Positions 1 to 7,823 of a stretch of 41,400 nt of DNA are shown here, piece after piece (the first letter of the stretch is position 1; each line of letters starts with the position of its first letter). The translations under genes and the position numbers were made by a program. Below the pieces are notes generated by a model, which saw only the letters and a list, made by a program, of their open reading frames with translations, was not told the DNA's origin and did not search any database. Origin of the DNA: Candidatus Scalindua sp. (lineage in GTDB: Bacteria; Planctomycetota; Brocadiia; Brocadiales; Scalinduaceae); assembly GCA_021777035.1 (NCBI GenBank), contig JAIQZR010000124.1, forward strand, positions 1 to 41,400. Reading direction: 5' to 3'.

Positions 1-237
1 AATATTTGTTTCCCTTAACTCCTTTAAAATAATTTTCATCTTATGAATAAAATCCTTCTGCGACTCAGAACTTTGGACTTCACCATAATTTAACGCTGGA
101 GATGTTCCACATCTAATCAATTGGCTGGCAATATGATTGCCAGCTCTGGTTTTGGGCAATTCCTCAACGAGCTCCATGATTCTTATAGCAAATTCTATTA
201 ATCTATCTTCTAAATCATACTTTTTTGCTGAATTCAT
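1..237 (-). CDS. Four-helix-bundle protein (23S rRNA intervening-sequence family), 5' part only
   Basis: The reverse strand is open from an ATG at 237 to the window edge (79 codons, no stop), so the 3' end lies outside the window. The translation begins MNSAKKYDLEDRLIEFAIRI and continues with a helix carrying LPKTRAGNHIASQLIRCGTS and later SPALNYGEVQSSES. This is the usual N-terminal half of the small (about 120 residue) four-helix-bundle proteins named after 23S rRNA intervening sequences; their function is not established. Its upstream region and first 11 or so codons recur three more times in the window without the rest of the gene. It lies downstream of cytochrome b on the same strand, but the intervening leader repeat suggests an independent insertion rather than an operon partner. 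Confidence 0.8.
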   Translation of the reverse strand, partial: MNSAKKYDLEDRLIEFAIRIMELVEELPKTRAGNHIASQLIRCGTSPALNYGEVQSSESQKDFIHKMKIILKELRETNI

Positions 238-400
238 TATTCGAAGTTCAATGTTCTTTATTCGACATTTTCAATTATAATTTAAAATTGTCTTTCAAGC
301 CGAACTTAGAAAAAAAGCCTCTTCCCAGCAGACTACAATCAAGTCTCAATTCGAGATTTCCCAATCATGAATATCGAACATCGAATAATGAATTTAGAAA
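205..400 (-). repeat. Four-helix-gene leader repeat, copy 1 (with intact gene start)
   Basis: This stretch holds the first codons and the leader of the four-helix-bundle gene. It contains AT-rich words such as TTCGAAGTTCAATGTTC and ATGAATATCGAACATCGAAT that recur at about 33,620-33,815, 38,240-38,442 and 38,590-38,806. The closest relative is the 38,590-38,806 copy in reverse complement, which shares even the middle section (TTAAAATT, CCGAACTTAGAAAAAA, CAATCAAGTCT). Confidence 0.75.
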
Positions 401-408
401 TGACTCCC

Positions 409-1206
409 CTACAGCGGCCCCGAAACCCCTCCTGCCCTTCTAATTCTCCAAAAGTGGAAACCCATTAAACCGGCTATTCCAAGAGGGAGAGCTATTGCAT
501 GCAAAAGATAAAATCTTAATAGCGTGGGCTGCCCAACTGCAGCACCACCCACCAAGATAGAATTCACGTCTTTTCCCGATTCTAACAATGCAAATGGTCC
601 CTTCGCCCCTAATAACGGAGCGTTCTCACCCATGCTGCATCCTATAGTAACTCCCCAGTAAGCCAGTTGATCCCACGGAAGCAAATATCCTGTAAAACTT
701 GAAAGCATTGTCAATACCAGCAGAATTACCCCTACAATCCAGTTTAATTCCCTTGGAGGCTTGTATGCCCCTGTCAAAAACACACGTAACATGTGAAGAG
801 ACACAAACATCACCATTAAGTGCGCAGTCCACCTATGCATATTCCTAATTAAAACACCAAATGGCACAATGTATCGAAAGTCCTCAACATTCGCATAAGC
901 CTTGTTGACATCCGGGTTATAATAAATCATCAGAAACGCACCAGTGCATGAGAGCAATGCAAAGAAAAAAACACTCAGGCCTCCCAGACAAAATGTGTAC
1001 AGTATTATCCGCTTACCGCCCACACTCATATTGTACGGATGCAACTGCATGATCTTGGCAATGCCACGCATTAAGCTATTTATTGGGGAAAAAGGTTTAA
1101 ATTCACCAAACAAAAGATCTCCAAATATGGCCTTCCATACCTGCGTACCCTTTGCTAAATCTTTTATATTTTTACCTTTTCCATCTTTATTCTTTTTTTC
1201 TTCCAT
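409..1206 (-). CDS. Cytochrome b, b6-type N-terminal domain (Rieske/cytochrome b complex)
   Basis: Membrane diheme cytochrome b subunit that would oxidise quinol together with the Rieske protein encoded just upstream. Counting from the ATG at 1206 (265 residues), four heme-ligand histidines are visible at 124, 138, 236 and 251. The 14/15 spacing is that of cytochrome b6 rather than mitochondrial-type bc1 cytochrome b. The motifs RNMHRWTAHLMV, GYLLPWDQLAYWG and LLHAIALPLG are typical. The protein ends GGVSGPL, where b6-type proteins of this sort normally end; the C-terminal subunit (subunit IV-like) is not in the window. A TTG six bases upstream (1212) is an alternative start; AGGAG lies 5 nt from the TTG and 11 nt from the ATG. 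About 92 nt separate it from the Rieske stop, so co-transcription is likely. Confidence 0.9.
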   Translation of the reverse strand: MEEKKNKDGKGKNIKDLAKGTQVWKAIFGDLLFGEFKPFSPINSLMRGIAKIMQLHPYNMSVGGKRIILYTFCLGGLSVFFFALLSCTGAFLMIYYNPDVNKAYANVEDFRYIVPFGVLIRNMHRWTAHLMVMFVSLHMLRVFLTGAYKPPRELNWIVGVILLVLTMLSSFTGYLLPWDQLAYWGVTIGCSMGENAPLLGAKGPFALLESGKDVNSILVGGAAVGQPTLLRFYLLHAIALPLGIAGLMGFHFWRIRRAGGVSGPL

Positions 1207-1298
1207 AACCAAGCCAGCTCCTTATCAAAGTAACGGAACAACCTAACCGGATGATACTGAATCAGTACGAAATTTATATTTCAAAACCGTACATCGCT

Positions 1299-1868
1299 TC
1301 AAAGAGGCAGTACATAATCTACGCCTACTATCTTCTCCTTATCAACAATCAGGCGCCCGTCATCACTTACAGTAACCAGCGCACGCGATAAAGGTTTTGG
1401 TGGAGGCCCAGCAAAGTTTACCCCATTTTTGTAAAATTGCCCACCATGACACGGACACTTGAATATTTGTTCTTTCTCAAGCCATCGAGGCTGACACGAC
1501 AAGTGTGTACACACCGCGATAAGCGCATACAAACCCCTCTCCTCCCTGATAATCCATACCTTGCGTGTTTCTATGAGTGTTACAGAGCCCAAAGGATAAT
1601 CTTCAGGCCTGCCTGCTTTAAAAATACTTGAAGGCTCATACGATACCCTGGGTATCAAGTACCGAACTACGGAAAAACTCCACATAGAGACAAGGCCCCA
1701 GAATGACAGCCATGCCCCCCAGAAAAGGCATCTTCTTGTGATCGTCTTTGGATGGTCGAGGAGAGCACCTGGCTCGTAAGACTCGCTAATCTCGGTTGAT
1801 TCTTTATCCCCTATGGTATTCTTTAAGTATTTTGCGTCTATCTTATCGGCCATATCTGAAATTGCCAT
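1299..1868 (-). CDS. Rieske [2Fe-2S] iron-sulfur protein
   Basis: One transmembrane anchor (about residues 48-74, after an unusually long, about 45-residue, N-terminal tail) precedes a Rieske fold. The cluster-binding loops CTHLSC (120-125) and CPCHGG (138-143) supply Cys/His ligands C120, H122, C138 and H141, with C125 and C140 placed for the stabilising disulfide. The sequence GPPPKPLSRA after the second loop is the typical proline loop. It transfers electrons from quinol at cytochrome b to a periplasmic or paryphoplasmic acceptor. It is the first gene of a pair with cytochrome b. No strong ribosome binding site is visible; a TTG one codon upstream is an alternative start. A shared palindromic element lies 304 nt upstream. 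Confidence 0.93.
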   Translation of the reverse strand: MAISDMADKIDAKYLKNTIGDKESTEISESYEPGALLDHPKTITRRCLFWGAWLSFWGLVSMWSFSVVRYLIPRVSYEPSSIFKAGRPEDYPLGSVTLIETRKVWIIREERGLYALIAVCTHLSCQPRWLEKEQIFKCPCHGGQFYKNGVNFAGPPPKPLSRALVTVSDDGRLIVDKEKIVGVDYVLPL

Positions 1869-2171
1869 CAACGTTAAAAAAGGAAGCTAACCTGCTTCTA
1901 CATACCAGGAAACACGTGAAAAACTGGAGATGCGTTAAAAAAAAACATAAAGGTAAAAATAATTTGCCTTGGCAGCTAATTTACTTATCAATACAATATA
2001 TTTTTGTAACACTTAAAAATCGATTCGACTTAAAGAATGGAGTGAGTACCGATGATTAATCGCAAAAAGCGTTCCACTCAAATACGAAACCGCCATAAAA
2101 GCGTAAACTCTTATCGCAAAGAAAGTTGCAGAATCACATTCTTAAGAAAACAACCCCGACCACTACCTCTA

Positions 2172-2239
2172 CACACTCTTTTTTTTGACATCCTGTCAAT
2201 GCATATTGTGATCCAACAAAATCAATGACATTATGTCAA
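2172..2239 (-). promoter_or_regulatory. Twin-palindrome element, copy 1 (upstream of Rieske/cytochrome b)
   Basis: Two inverted repeats of the form TGACA-N3-TGTCA lie at 2185-2199 (TTGACA-TCC-TGTCAA) and 2225-2239 (ATGACA-TTA-TGTCAA), with centres exactly 40 bp apart. Read on the minus strand the inner palindrome is followed by eight A and then, two bases on, GTGTG. The same arrangement without an indel occurs at 12,533-12,600 upstream of nirS; by my count 48 of 68 bases match. The half-sites resemble Crp/Fnr-type (FNR, DNR/NnrR) sites, but the three-base centre is not the usual four. The element could act on the minus-strand Rieske gene or on the divergent cupredoxin promoter, whose predicted start is about 100 bp from the second palindrome. 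Confidence 0.65.
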
Positions 2240-2296
2240 TCCCTAAATTGTTTACCGAAGAGAAGTGTCGTTCTAAACATTGTAACAATAAAACAC

Positions 2297-2325
2297 TTGA
2301 AATCAAAACATTGAGGTTGTAGAAT
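2297..2325 (+). promoter_or_regulatory. Sigma-70-type promoter of the cupredoxin gene
   Basis: TTGAAA at 2297-2302 and TAGAAT at 2320-2325 are separated by exactly 17 bp and lie about 70 bp before the cupredoxin start. This is sequence-match evidence only. Confidence 0.45.
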
Positions 2326-2396
2326 CTACTGCAATCTTCTAAAAATCCGTTTTAGAGACCCTTGGAATTGTGACACCAAATCAAAGGAGAAGGTGT

Positions 2397-2828
2397 ATGA
2401 TTAAAAAAACCGTAATTCTATTGACTATAGTTGCCCTATTAACAATATTCTCTCTTTATGGATGTGGTATTGCTAATGAAGCGAATAGCAATTCAGACAG
2501 AAACCCCTCAACCACTCAATCAGCTGGAACAACAACAACACACACTGTCGAAATGACTGGTGATTACGAGTTTGCACCCTCTTCATTAACGATTAAGCAG
2601 GGAGATAGTGTAAAATGGATTGTAACCGGCGCAAAGGCTCACGAAGTAGCAAGTGGGACAGTAATCGAAGGGGAAGATGGTAAGGAGGGCGTTCCTGATG
2701 GTCTCTGGAAAACTGACAAAATGGCTTCGGGAAGCTTTACCTACACCTTTGACTCTACCGGTACATTTCCTTACTACTGTGATGCTCATCTAGACCAGGG
2801 GATGATAGGGTCTATTACGGTTGAATAA
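2397..2828 (+). CDS. Lipid-anchored cupredoxin (plastocyanin/azurin-like type 1 copper protein)
   Basis: Small periplasmic electron carrier of 143 residues. The N-terminus MIKKTVILLTIVALLTIFSL ends in a lipobox with Cys23 as the probable lipidated residue, followed by a Ser/Thr/Asn-rich linker to about residue 50. The copper site is visible as His82 (AHEVAS) and the C-terminal cluster Cys128-x2-His131-x4-Met136 in YYCDAHLDQGM, the standard Cys-His-His-Met set. The start is fixed by AAAGGAGAA six bases before the ATG at 2397; a longer reading from 2370 has no such site. It stands alone and divergent to the Rieske/cytochrome b pair, with the twin-palindrome element between them. A role as electron carrier between the Rieske/cytochrome b complex and a reductase such as NirS is plausible but inferred. 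Confidence 0.92.
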   Translation: MIKKTVILLTIVALLTIFSLYGCGIANEANSNSDRNPSTTQSAGTTTTHTVEMTGDYEFAPSSLTIKQGDSVKWIVTGAKAHEVASGTVIEGEDGKEGVPDGLWKTDKMASGSFTYTFDSTGTFPYYCDAHLDQGMIGSITVE

Positions 2829-3093
2829 TTTCCTTAAGAAGACTGTAAATATATAATTTGCATCGCCGGCGTAGCGAGTATAGCACCCTTAGATTTACTA
2901 CGTTATTGATCAACACCCACAAGCATCTTGATTAAATAAGGGTATTAGGAAAATGTTAGCACGCTAATACCTTAAAACCTATTAGAAGTATTGGCCTCTT
3001 TTTCCATAACTATTTTAGCTCATCTAAGATTAAGCCAACCCCATGACACTGGCCTCGCAAGGCAATATTATGTTACATAGCAAACTCACGGCA

Positions 3094-3927
3094 ATGAACA
3101 TTGTTAAGATAGCAATGAGCGCACTGCTCATTCTTTCTTGTATATCGTTAATCGGATGTAGCAGAACGGAGGATGTAGAAACAGATAAAGTGGTCACGCT
3201 AATTCAATGGCTTAATGATAGTGACAGCAGCGTCAGGCAGATGGCGGCTGAGCAGCTGGGGGAGAGAAAAGAAATCCGCGCAGTTAAGCCCCTGATTGCT
3301 GCATTGAAAGATAATAATAGAAGTGTTCGGTGGAGTGCAGCAGAGGCACTAGGGGAGATAAAGGACACCAGCGCAGTTGGGCCTCTGATTACCGCCCTGA
3401 AGGACAATGACAGCAGTGTTCGGTGGAGTGCAACCGGAGCGTTGGGGGAGATAGGCGCACCAGCAGTGGAATCATTGGTTGATGCACTGAAAGATAGCGA
3501 CAGTAGAATCCGGCAGTATGCAGCGGCCGCGCTTGGGAAAATAAAGGATACACGCGCTGTTCAACCATTGATTACCACCTTGAAGGACACCGACAGCAGC
3601 ACCCGGGACGCTGCCGCAAGAGCGCTTGGAAAAATAAAGGATGCACGCGCTGTTGAACCCTTAATCGCTGCACTAAAGGACGATGACAGTGGCGTCCGAC
3701 GGGATGCAGCAGGAGCACTGGGAGAGATAGAGGATACCCGTGCAGTTCAACCATTAATTGATGCACTGAAGGACAACAACAGTACTGTCCAATGGTGTGC
3801 GGTAGAGGCGTTGGGAAAGATAAAGGATGCCCGAGCAGTTGAGCACTTAATCGATACACTGGAAGATGATGATAGAGGTGTCTGGAGAAAGGCAGAAGAG
3901 GCACTTAAAGAAATAGAGGGAAAATGA
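3094..3927 (+). CDS. HEAT-repeat lipoprotein (PBS-lyase type repeats)
   Basis: After a lipoprotein signal (MNIVKIAMSALLILSC up to the lipobox ending at the Cys of LIGC), the protein consists of eight consecutive 30-31 residue HEAT/PBS-lyase repeats with the consensus VxPLIxALKDxDSxVRxxAAxALGxIKDxRA. The underlying DNA shows the same roughly 93-bp periodicity from about 3,190 to 3,920. Such repeats form a curved helical scaffold for protein-protein contacts; some relatives bind tetrapyrrole-protein complexes. The start is chosen for the signal peptide; in-frame ATGs at 3043 and 3070 exist and no clear ribosome binding site decides. The stop overlaps the next start by ATGA, so it is translationally coupled to the c-type heme lipoprotein. 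Confidence 0.85.
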   Translation: MNIVKIAMSALLILSCISLIGCSRTEDVETDKVVTLIQWLNDSDSSVRQMAAEQLGERKEIRAVKPLIAALKDNNRSVRWSAAEALGEIKDTSAVGPLITALKDNDSSVRWSATGALGEIGAPAVESLVDALKDSDSRIRQYAAAALGKIKDTRAVQPLITTLKDTDSSTRDAAARALGKIKDARAVEPLIAALKDDDSGVRRDAAGALGEIEDTRAVQPLIDALKDNNSTVQWCAVEALGKIKDARAVEHLIDTLEDDDRGVWRKAEEALKEIEGK

Positions 3928-4409
3928 AATATTCATTCATAATTTTTGTCGCAATCATATGTCTACCCATAGTCACTGCTTCCTGCAAGAAGCATGAGAA
4001 AGTAAAGATAGAAAGACCTGGAGAGGAACAGATACTTACACCAGACCATGGAGGCTTGGCAGAATCCATGAAGAAGGCATCCATATCAATGAGGAGATTG
4101 TCAAGAGCGGTAGAATACAGTGACTGGGTACAGATGGATTTATTAACAAAAGAACTCAAAGAGAATATAGGCTTCAATTGCGTTGAATTATATATGATTG
4201 AGAATAATGATATTCCACACGAGTTCACGGTACTAAGCAGTAAATTCAACAATGCATTAAATAAATTAATGTTATGCAGTAAAGATCAAGACACCGGTAA
4301 TGCGAATGTAGAATTTATCAATCTGGCAAAGTCGTGTGACGCATGCCATGAAAATTTTAACAAAGACGCAAAAACAAAATTAGACTTTACAGACGAAGGG
4401 CAAAAGTAG
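3924..4409 (+). CDS. Cytochrome c'-like lipoprotein with C-terminal CXXCH
   Basis: 161-residue exported protein with a signal peptide and lipobox (TASC, Cys21). It is mostly helical, with one heme-attachment motif CDACH at 138-142 near the C-terminus in the context FINLAKSCDACHENF. A CXXCH in the last helix of a four-helix bundle is the signature of the cytochrome c' / cytochrome c-556 class. Candidate axial ligands include the methionines in the first helix (for example Met49 or Met56). It overlaps the HEAT-repeat gene by 4 bp (ATGA), which suggests the HEAT protein docks or stabilises it. Cytochromes c' often bind NO; with nirS nearby, NO handling is an attractive but unproven role. Confidence 0.75.
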   Translation: MKYSFIIFVAIICLPIVTASCKKHEKVKIERPGEEQILTPDHGGLAESMKKASISMRRLSRAVEYSDWVQMDLLTKELKENIGFNCVELYMIENNDIPHEFTVLSSKFNNALNKLMLCSKDQDTGNANVEFINLAKSCDACHENFNKDAKTKLDFTDEGQK

Positions 4410-4432
4410 ACACATCAAAACCGGCTTGATTT

Positions 4433-6391
4433 TTATGCATCAGCAGCTTCCGTTTTTCCAGTCTCAATTCCGGGAATTTCCGGTTTCGCCTTCCCCTGAG
4501 TACTGAATTGCATCTCAAATAGTTTTTTATACAGCCCTCCATATGCAAGAAGTTCATGGTGGATGCCTGTTTCGACAATTCGGCCCTTATCGAGCACCAC
4601 GATTAAATCCGCGTGCAATATGGTTGACAACCGATGAGCAATAACGAATGTAGTGCGGTCTTTCACCAACCTGTAGATGGCGTTCTGAATGAGTTGTTCT
4701 GTCTCTGTGTCCACAGATGAAGTAGCTTCGTCCAGGATGAGGATGCGTGGATTGGCAAGAATGGCACGGGCAATAGCAATGCGCTGTTTCTGGCCTCCGG
4801 AGAGTTTTACACCACGTTCTCCTATTACAGAGTTATATCCATTCGGTAATATTGCAATAAAATCATGTGCATTCGCAGCAACAGCGGCACTTTTAATCTC
4901 TTTATCAGACGCATCAGATCGGGCATAAGCAATATTTGACTTTATGGTATCGTTGAAAAGAAAAGAATCCTGGAGCACCATGGCCATTTGCTTACGCAGG
5001 GATTGGAGCTTGATATGTTTGATATCATAACCATCAATACAAATATCCCCCTTTGTGGGATCATAAAATCTGGGAATCAATTTTGTAAGAGTTGTCTTAC
5101 CACTACCACTGGGACCAACCAGCGCAATCATCTGGCCCGGTCGAGCTATTATGTTGATGTCATGGAGGACTTCAGTGCCCTGGTTATACATAAAGTTAAC
5201 ATGCCTGAATTCCACGATTCCATGTACCGGCGGCAAATCAACAGCATCATGGTTATCTTTTAAATCGGATGGTGTATCAAGTATCTCAAAGATTCGTTCG
5301 GTTGAAACAATAGCGCGTTGTACCTGGTTGTAAAAACGGGTCAAACCGGTAATAGGGCCGTACATCATCTGGAGATAAGGGAAGAATATCACAAATGTAC
5401 CAACAGAAAGTTGCCCCTGCAACACCTTATATCCGCCCAGGCAGATAACAACTACCGCCCCCATTTCAGTGATAAAGTCGATAACAGGTCGTAAAGTAGA
5501 AGCAAGTCGTAATATCTGAATATTCAAGTTGTAGCTTTCGTAGTTCTTCTCCTGAAAACGTTCCAACTCCTCAGCTTCTTTTGCAAATCCGGAAATAACC
5601 TTAATACCTGAAATATTATCCTGAATCAGGGAATTAAGTTCTCCTGTTTTGTCCCTCAAAGAACGAAAGGCCTTTCTTATTCTTTTGCCAAAGTTATAAG
5701 TACAAATGGAGATAAATGGACAGATTAACAGTGCTATAACGGAAAGCTGCCAGTCAAGCCTAATACAAAAAAAGATAATCCAGCCAAATTTGAACATATC
5801 GGTAATAAATGTAATAATCGGGCCAACAATTGCCTGCTCGATTGAATTAACGTCATTCATGAGACGACTCATAATAGTGCCGGTTTTATTATTTTCAAAA
5901 TAGGAGAGAGGGAGTTGCTGAATGTGGCCATAAAGCTGATTTCGCAAATCATAAGTGAGCCTTTGGCCCAATCCCGCAGAAATGAAACCATGAACCAGCA
6001 TAATACTGCCGCTGACGGCATTCATAACAATAAAACTCACGGCAAGAAAGATCAGCGTAACAATGGTAGCGTTATAACCTTTAAACCAATTGGAATGGAC
6101 ATACTGAGAGGCGGTTAATAAAGGTTTTGATAGAGGAATAGCGCTCTTCTGTTCGTAGGCATCTGTTTTGTCCAGTGCTTTTGCATCATTCCGATCAAGT
6201 TGGGTATTTTTCAAATACTTGTCGGCTATCTTGATCTCATCCACCGCGATACCTAATATCTGTATAGGCAAAACGGCTATGTATGTACTAAGTGCCGCAA
6301 GTATGAGAATAATTACAGACTTGTGCCAGTACGGTTTTAAATAACCCAACAATCTGATATACGTGCCTCTTGAAAGGATGACTTTTTTCAT
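4433..6391 (-). CDS. ABC exporter, fused permease and ATPase (MsbA-type half transporter)
   Basis: 652 residues: six-helix ABC transmembrane domain (about 20-365) and a C-terminal nucleotide-binding domain. The latter shows Walker A GPSGSGKTT (426-434), Q-loop LQDSF (473-477), signature LSGGQKQR (530-537), Walker B LILDEATS (551-558) and the H-loop His586 in IAHRLST. It forms a homodimer or heterodimer in the inner membrane and exports lipids, peptides or drugs; the substrate cannot be read from the sequence. An insertion of about 50 polar residues (55-105) sits in the first extracytoplasmic loop. It converges with the c'-type cytochrome gene, only 23 bp apart, so shared function with that gene is not implied. 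Confidence 0.95.
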   Translation of the reverse strand: MKKVILSRGTYIRLLGYLKPYWHKSVIILILAALSTYIAVLPIQILGIAVDEIKIADKYLKNTQLDRNDAKALDKTDAYEQKSAIPLSKPLLTASQYVHSNWFKGYNATIVTLIFLAVSFIVMNAVSGSIMLVHGFISAGLGQRLTYDLRNQLYGHIQQLPLSYFENNKTGTIMSRLMNDVNSIEQAIVGPIITFITDMFKFGWIIFFCIRLDWQLSVIALLICPFISICTYNFGKRIRKAFRSLRDKTGELNSLIQDNISGIKVISGFAKEAEELERFQEKNYESYNLNIQILRLASTLRPVIDFITEMGAVVVICLGGYKVLQGQLSVGTFVIFFPYLQMMYGPITGLTRFYNQVQRAIVSTERIFEILDTPSDLKDNHDAVDLPPVHGIVEFRHVNFMYNQGTEVLHDINIIARPGQMIALVGPSGSGKTTLTKLIPRFYDPTKGDICIDGYDIKHIKLQSLRKQMAMVLQDSFLFNDTIKSNIAYARSDASDKEIKSAAVAANAHDFIAILPNGYNSVIGERGVKLSGGQKQRIAIARAILANPRILILDEATSSVDTETEQLIQNAIYRLVKDRTTFVIAHRLSTILHADLIVVLDKGRIVETGIHHELLAYGGLYKKLFEMQFSTQGKAKPEIPGIETGKTEAADA

Positions 6392-6585
6392 AGGTAATAT
6401 TATAAAAAATGCTTCTACCTGGTATTCAGATACTTATTAATACCGGATTCCCAATAAAGCTTGTCCTCGCATGCTTTAAGCGGGGAGAATTCGGGAATTA
6501 CAGATAGCGACGTTATATTGGGTATGTGGACATGTCCTAGTCTCTGACTTACGATATTTCAGGATACAATAAGTACTGTGTACAA

Positions 6586-6604
6586 GGGCACGAGCATCGT
6601 GCCC
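6586..6604. repeat. Short hairpin (GGGCACGA / TCGTGCCC)
   Basis: A perfect 8-bp stem with loop GCA lies downstream of the last radical SAM gene. No T-run follows on the minus strand, so it is a poor terminator candidate; it resembles the short dispersed hairpins seen elsewhere in the window. The rest of 6,392-6,650 holds no gene I can support. Confidence 0.4.
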
Positions 6605-6650
6605 CTACGGTTTAGGACCGTTAACATGTCTATGTTGCAGTGATTTCCTG

Positions 6651-7823
6651 TCATGTGTTGTTTGCGATTGGAACATGCACTGTAATCTCCTCCTCGGTCA
6701 GGTAGCATGCGGGGTCTGCCCCAAATGGGTCACCACACATTTCCTCTGCCCTGACTCCGCATCCCCTGCAAAGATGCTTATGAATACATCTCCCGCACCT
6801 GCCCTTAAGATAGTGCGTTTTATCTTTCATCCTGACGAGAATCTCATTTTCCTCATCAAAACAGATGTCGCTGAGTTTCCGTTCCCGAATATTGCCTATT
6901 GTCCGGCCCTTCCAATAGGGACAAAGATGCACATTGCCCCGGTAGTCCACGTTTACAATTCTATCCCCTGCCGGACACCCTCCCTGCCTGGCAAGGAGTT
7001 TTTCCATCTCGACAGCGAGCTCCGGCTCACGTTCTGTAACACGTTGCAGAAGATAAACGCCGTCGTCATATAACTGTTCGGTAACAACCTCCATCTCCGA
7101 ATTTTTCATTGCATAATCAATGAGGAAGTCTATGATTATACGTCTCTCTTTTTTCACGGTCTTCCAGTCTCTATCTCCAAAGTGCTGGCAAACTGCAAAT
7201 CTTTTCAGTCCCGTATTTTCGATAGCCTCTATTATAAACGGCATCTGAGATAGATTGAAGTCTCCAATCGTAATCCTCACACCACATCCAACCCCTGCGT
7301 CTCTGAGGTACTCCACGGCAGGCAAGGCTTTCCCCAGCCCTGCAGTAACGTCCATAGCACCACCCATCTGAGAAAACCCGTCCATATCAATTCCCACATA
7401 GGAGATACCTGACTCTGCGATCTCCTTTGCGGTTTGCTCTGTTATAAGGGCAGCGTTGCTGGATAAAATAATCCTCAGCCCTTTATTGTGAGCATGACCT
7501 GCAAGTGTGAAAAAGTCATCCCTGGTTAATGGTTCTCCCCCGTAAACAGAAACCATAGGAACCTTTATTGACGCCATGTGATCAATAAACTCTGAAGCCT
7601 CCTGCGTGGTTAACTCATCGCCATCTGCCTCAAAAGCGGAGCCGAGGTGGCACATATCGCAGGAGAAGTTACACTTTCGAGTAATATTCCAGGCAACCAT
7701 GGGGGCTTTGACATTTGCGTATCTGATGAGATGTTTTGGCACCTCATCAGCCCTTTTGTTGTGGTGTTTTTTTACATCGAGGGCAGTCTCCCTTACCTTG
7801 AGCAATCTGCTGAAGTTAATCAT
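6651..7823 (-). CDS. Radical SAM/SPASM protein, NirJ/AhbC-like paralogue 1 (divergent)
   Basis: 390 residues. The radical SAM cluster motif is C51-x3-C55-x2-C58 (CNFSCDMC), followed by His where the other two copies have Tyr. The GGEP motif (YGGEPLTRDD) binds SAM. The C-terminal SPASM-like region has the Cys-rich pattern CGRCIHKHLCRGCG and ends DPFGADPACYLTEEE, a hallmark of the NirJ/AhbC family, whose members process siroheme-derived tetrapyrroles on the way to heme d1 or heme. It departs from the family in the middle: the substrate-side motifs usually read as SLDG..HDSFRG and Y(A/G)GRG are altered (DMDGFSQMGG and HFGDRD). It overlaps the upstream paralogue by 8 bp, third of three tandem copies after nirS. 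The family is clear; the exact reaction is not. Confidence 0.85.
   Translation of the reverse strand: MINFSRLLKVRETALDVKKHHNKRADEVPKHLIRYANVKAPMVAWNITRKCNFSCDMCHLGSAFEADGDELTTQEASEFIDHMASIKVPMVSVYGGEPLTRDDFFTLAGHAHNKGLRIILSSNAALITEQTAKEIAESGISYVGIDMDGFSQMGGAMDVTAGLGKALPAVEYLRDAGVGCGVRITIGDFNLSQMPFIIEAIENTGLKRFAVCQHFGDRDWKTVKKERRIIIDFLIDYAMKNSEMEVVTEQLYDDGVYLLQRVTEREPELAVEMEKLLARQGGCPAGDRIVNVDYRGNVHLCPYWKGRTIGNIRERKLSDICFDEENEILVRMKDKTHYLKGRCGRCIHKHLCRGCGVRAEEMCGDPFGADPACYLTEEEITVHVPIANNT

Noticed and set aside
225-443. Plus-strand open frame across the four-helix leader
   Set aside because: It translates the repeat and overlaps the cytochrome b end; no coding signature.
2185-2199. Canonical FNR or DNR box
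   Set aside because: The half-sites are similar, but the centre is three bases rather than four, so assignment to those regulators is not supported.
3572-3904. Reverse-strand open frame within the HEAT-repeat gene
   Set aside because: It follows the 93-bp codon periodicity of the HEAT repeats; the plus-strand protein explains it.
3190-3920. Regular 93-bp DNA repeats as a possible CRISPR or satellite
   Set aside because: The repeats are in frame and encode HEAT units; no short palindromic repeat with unique spacers is present.
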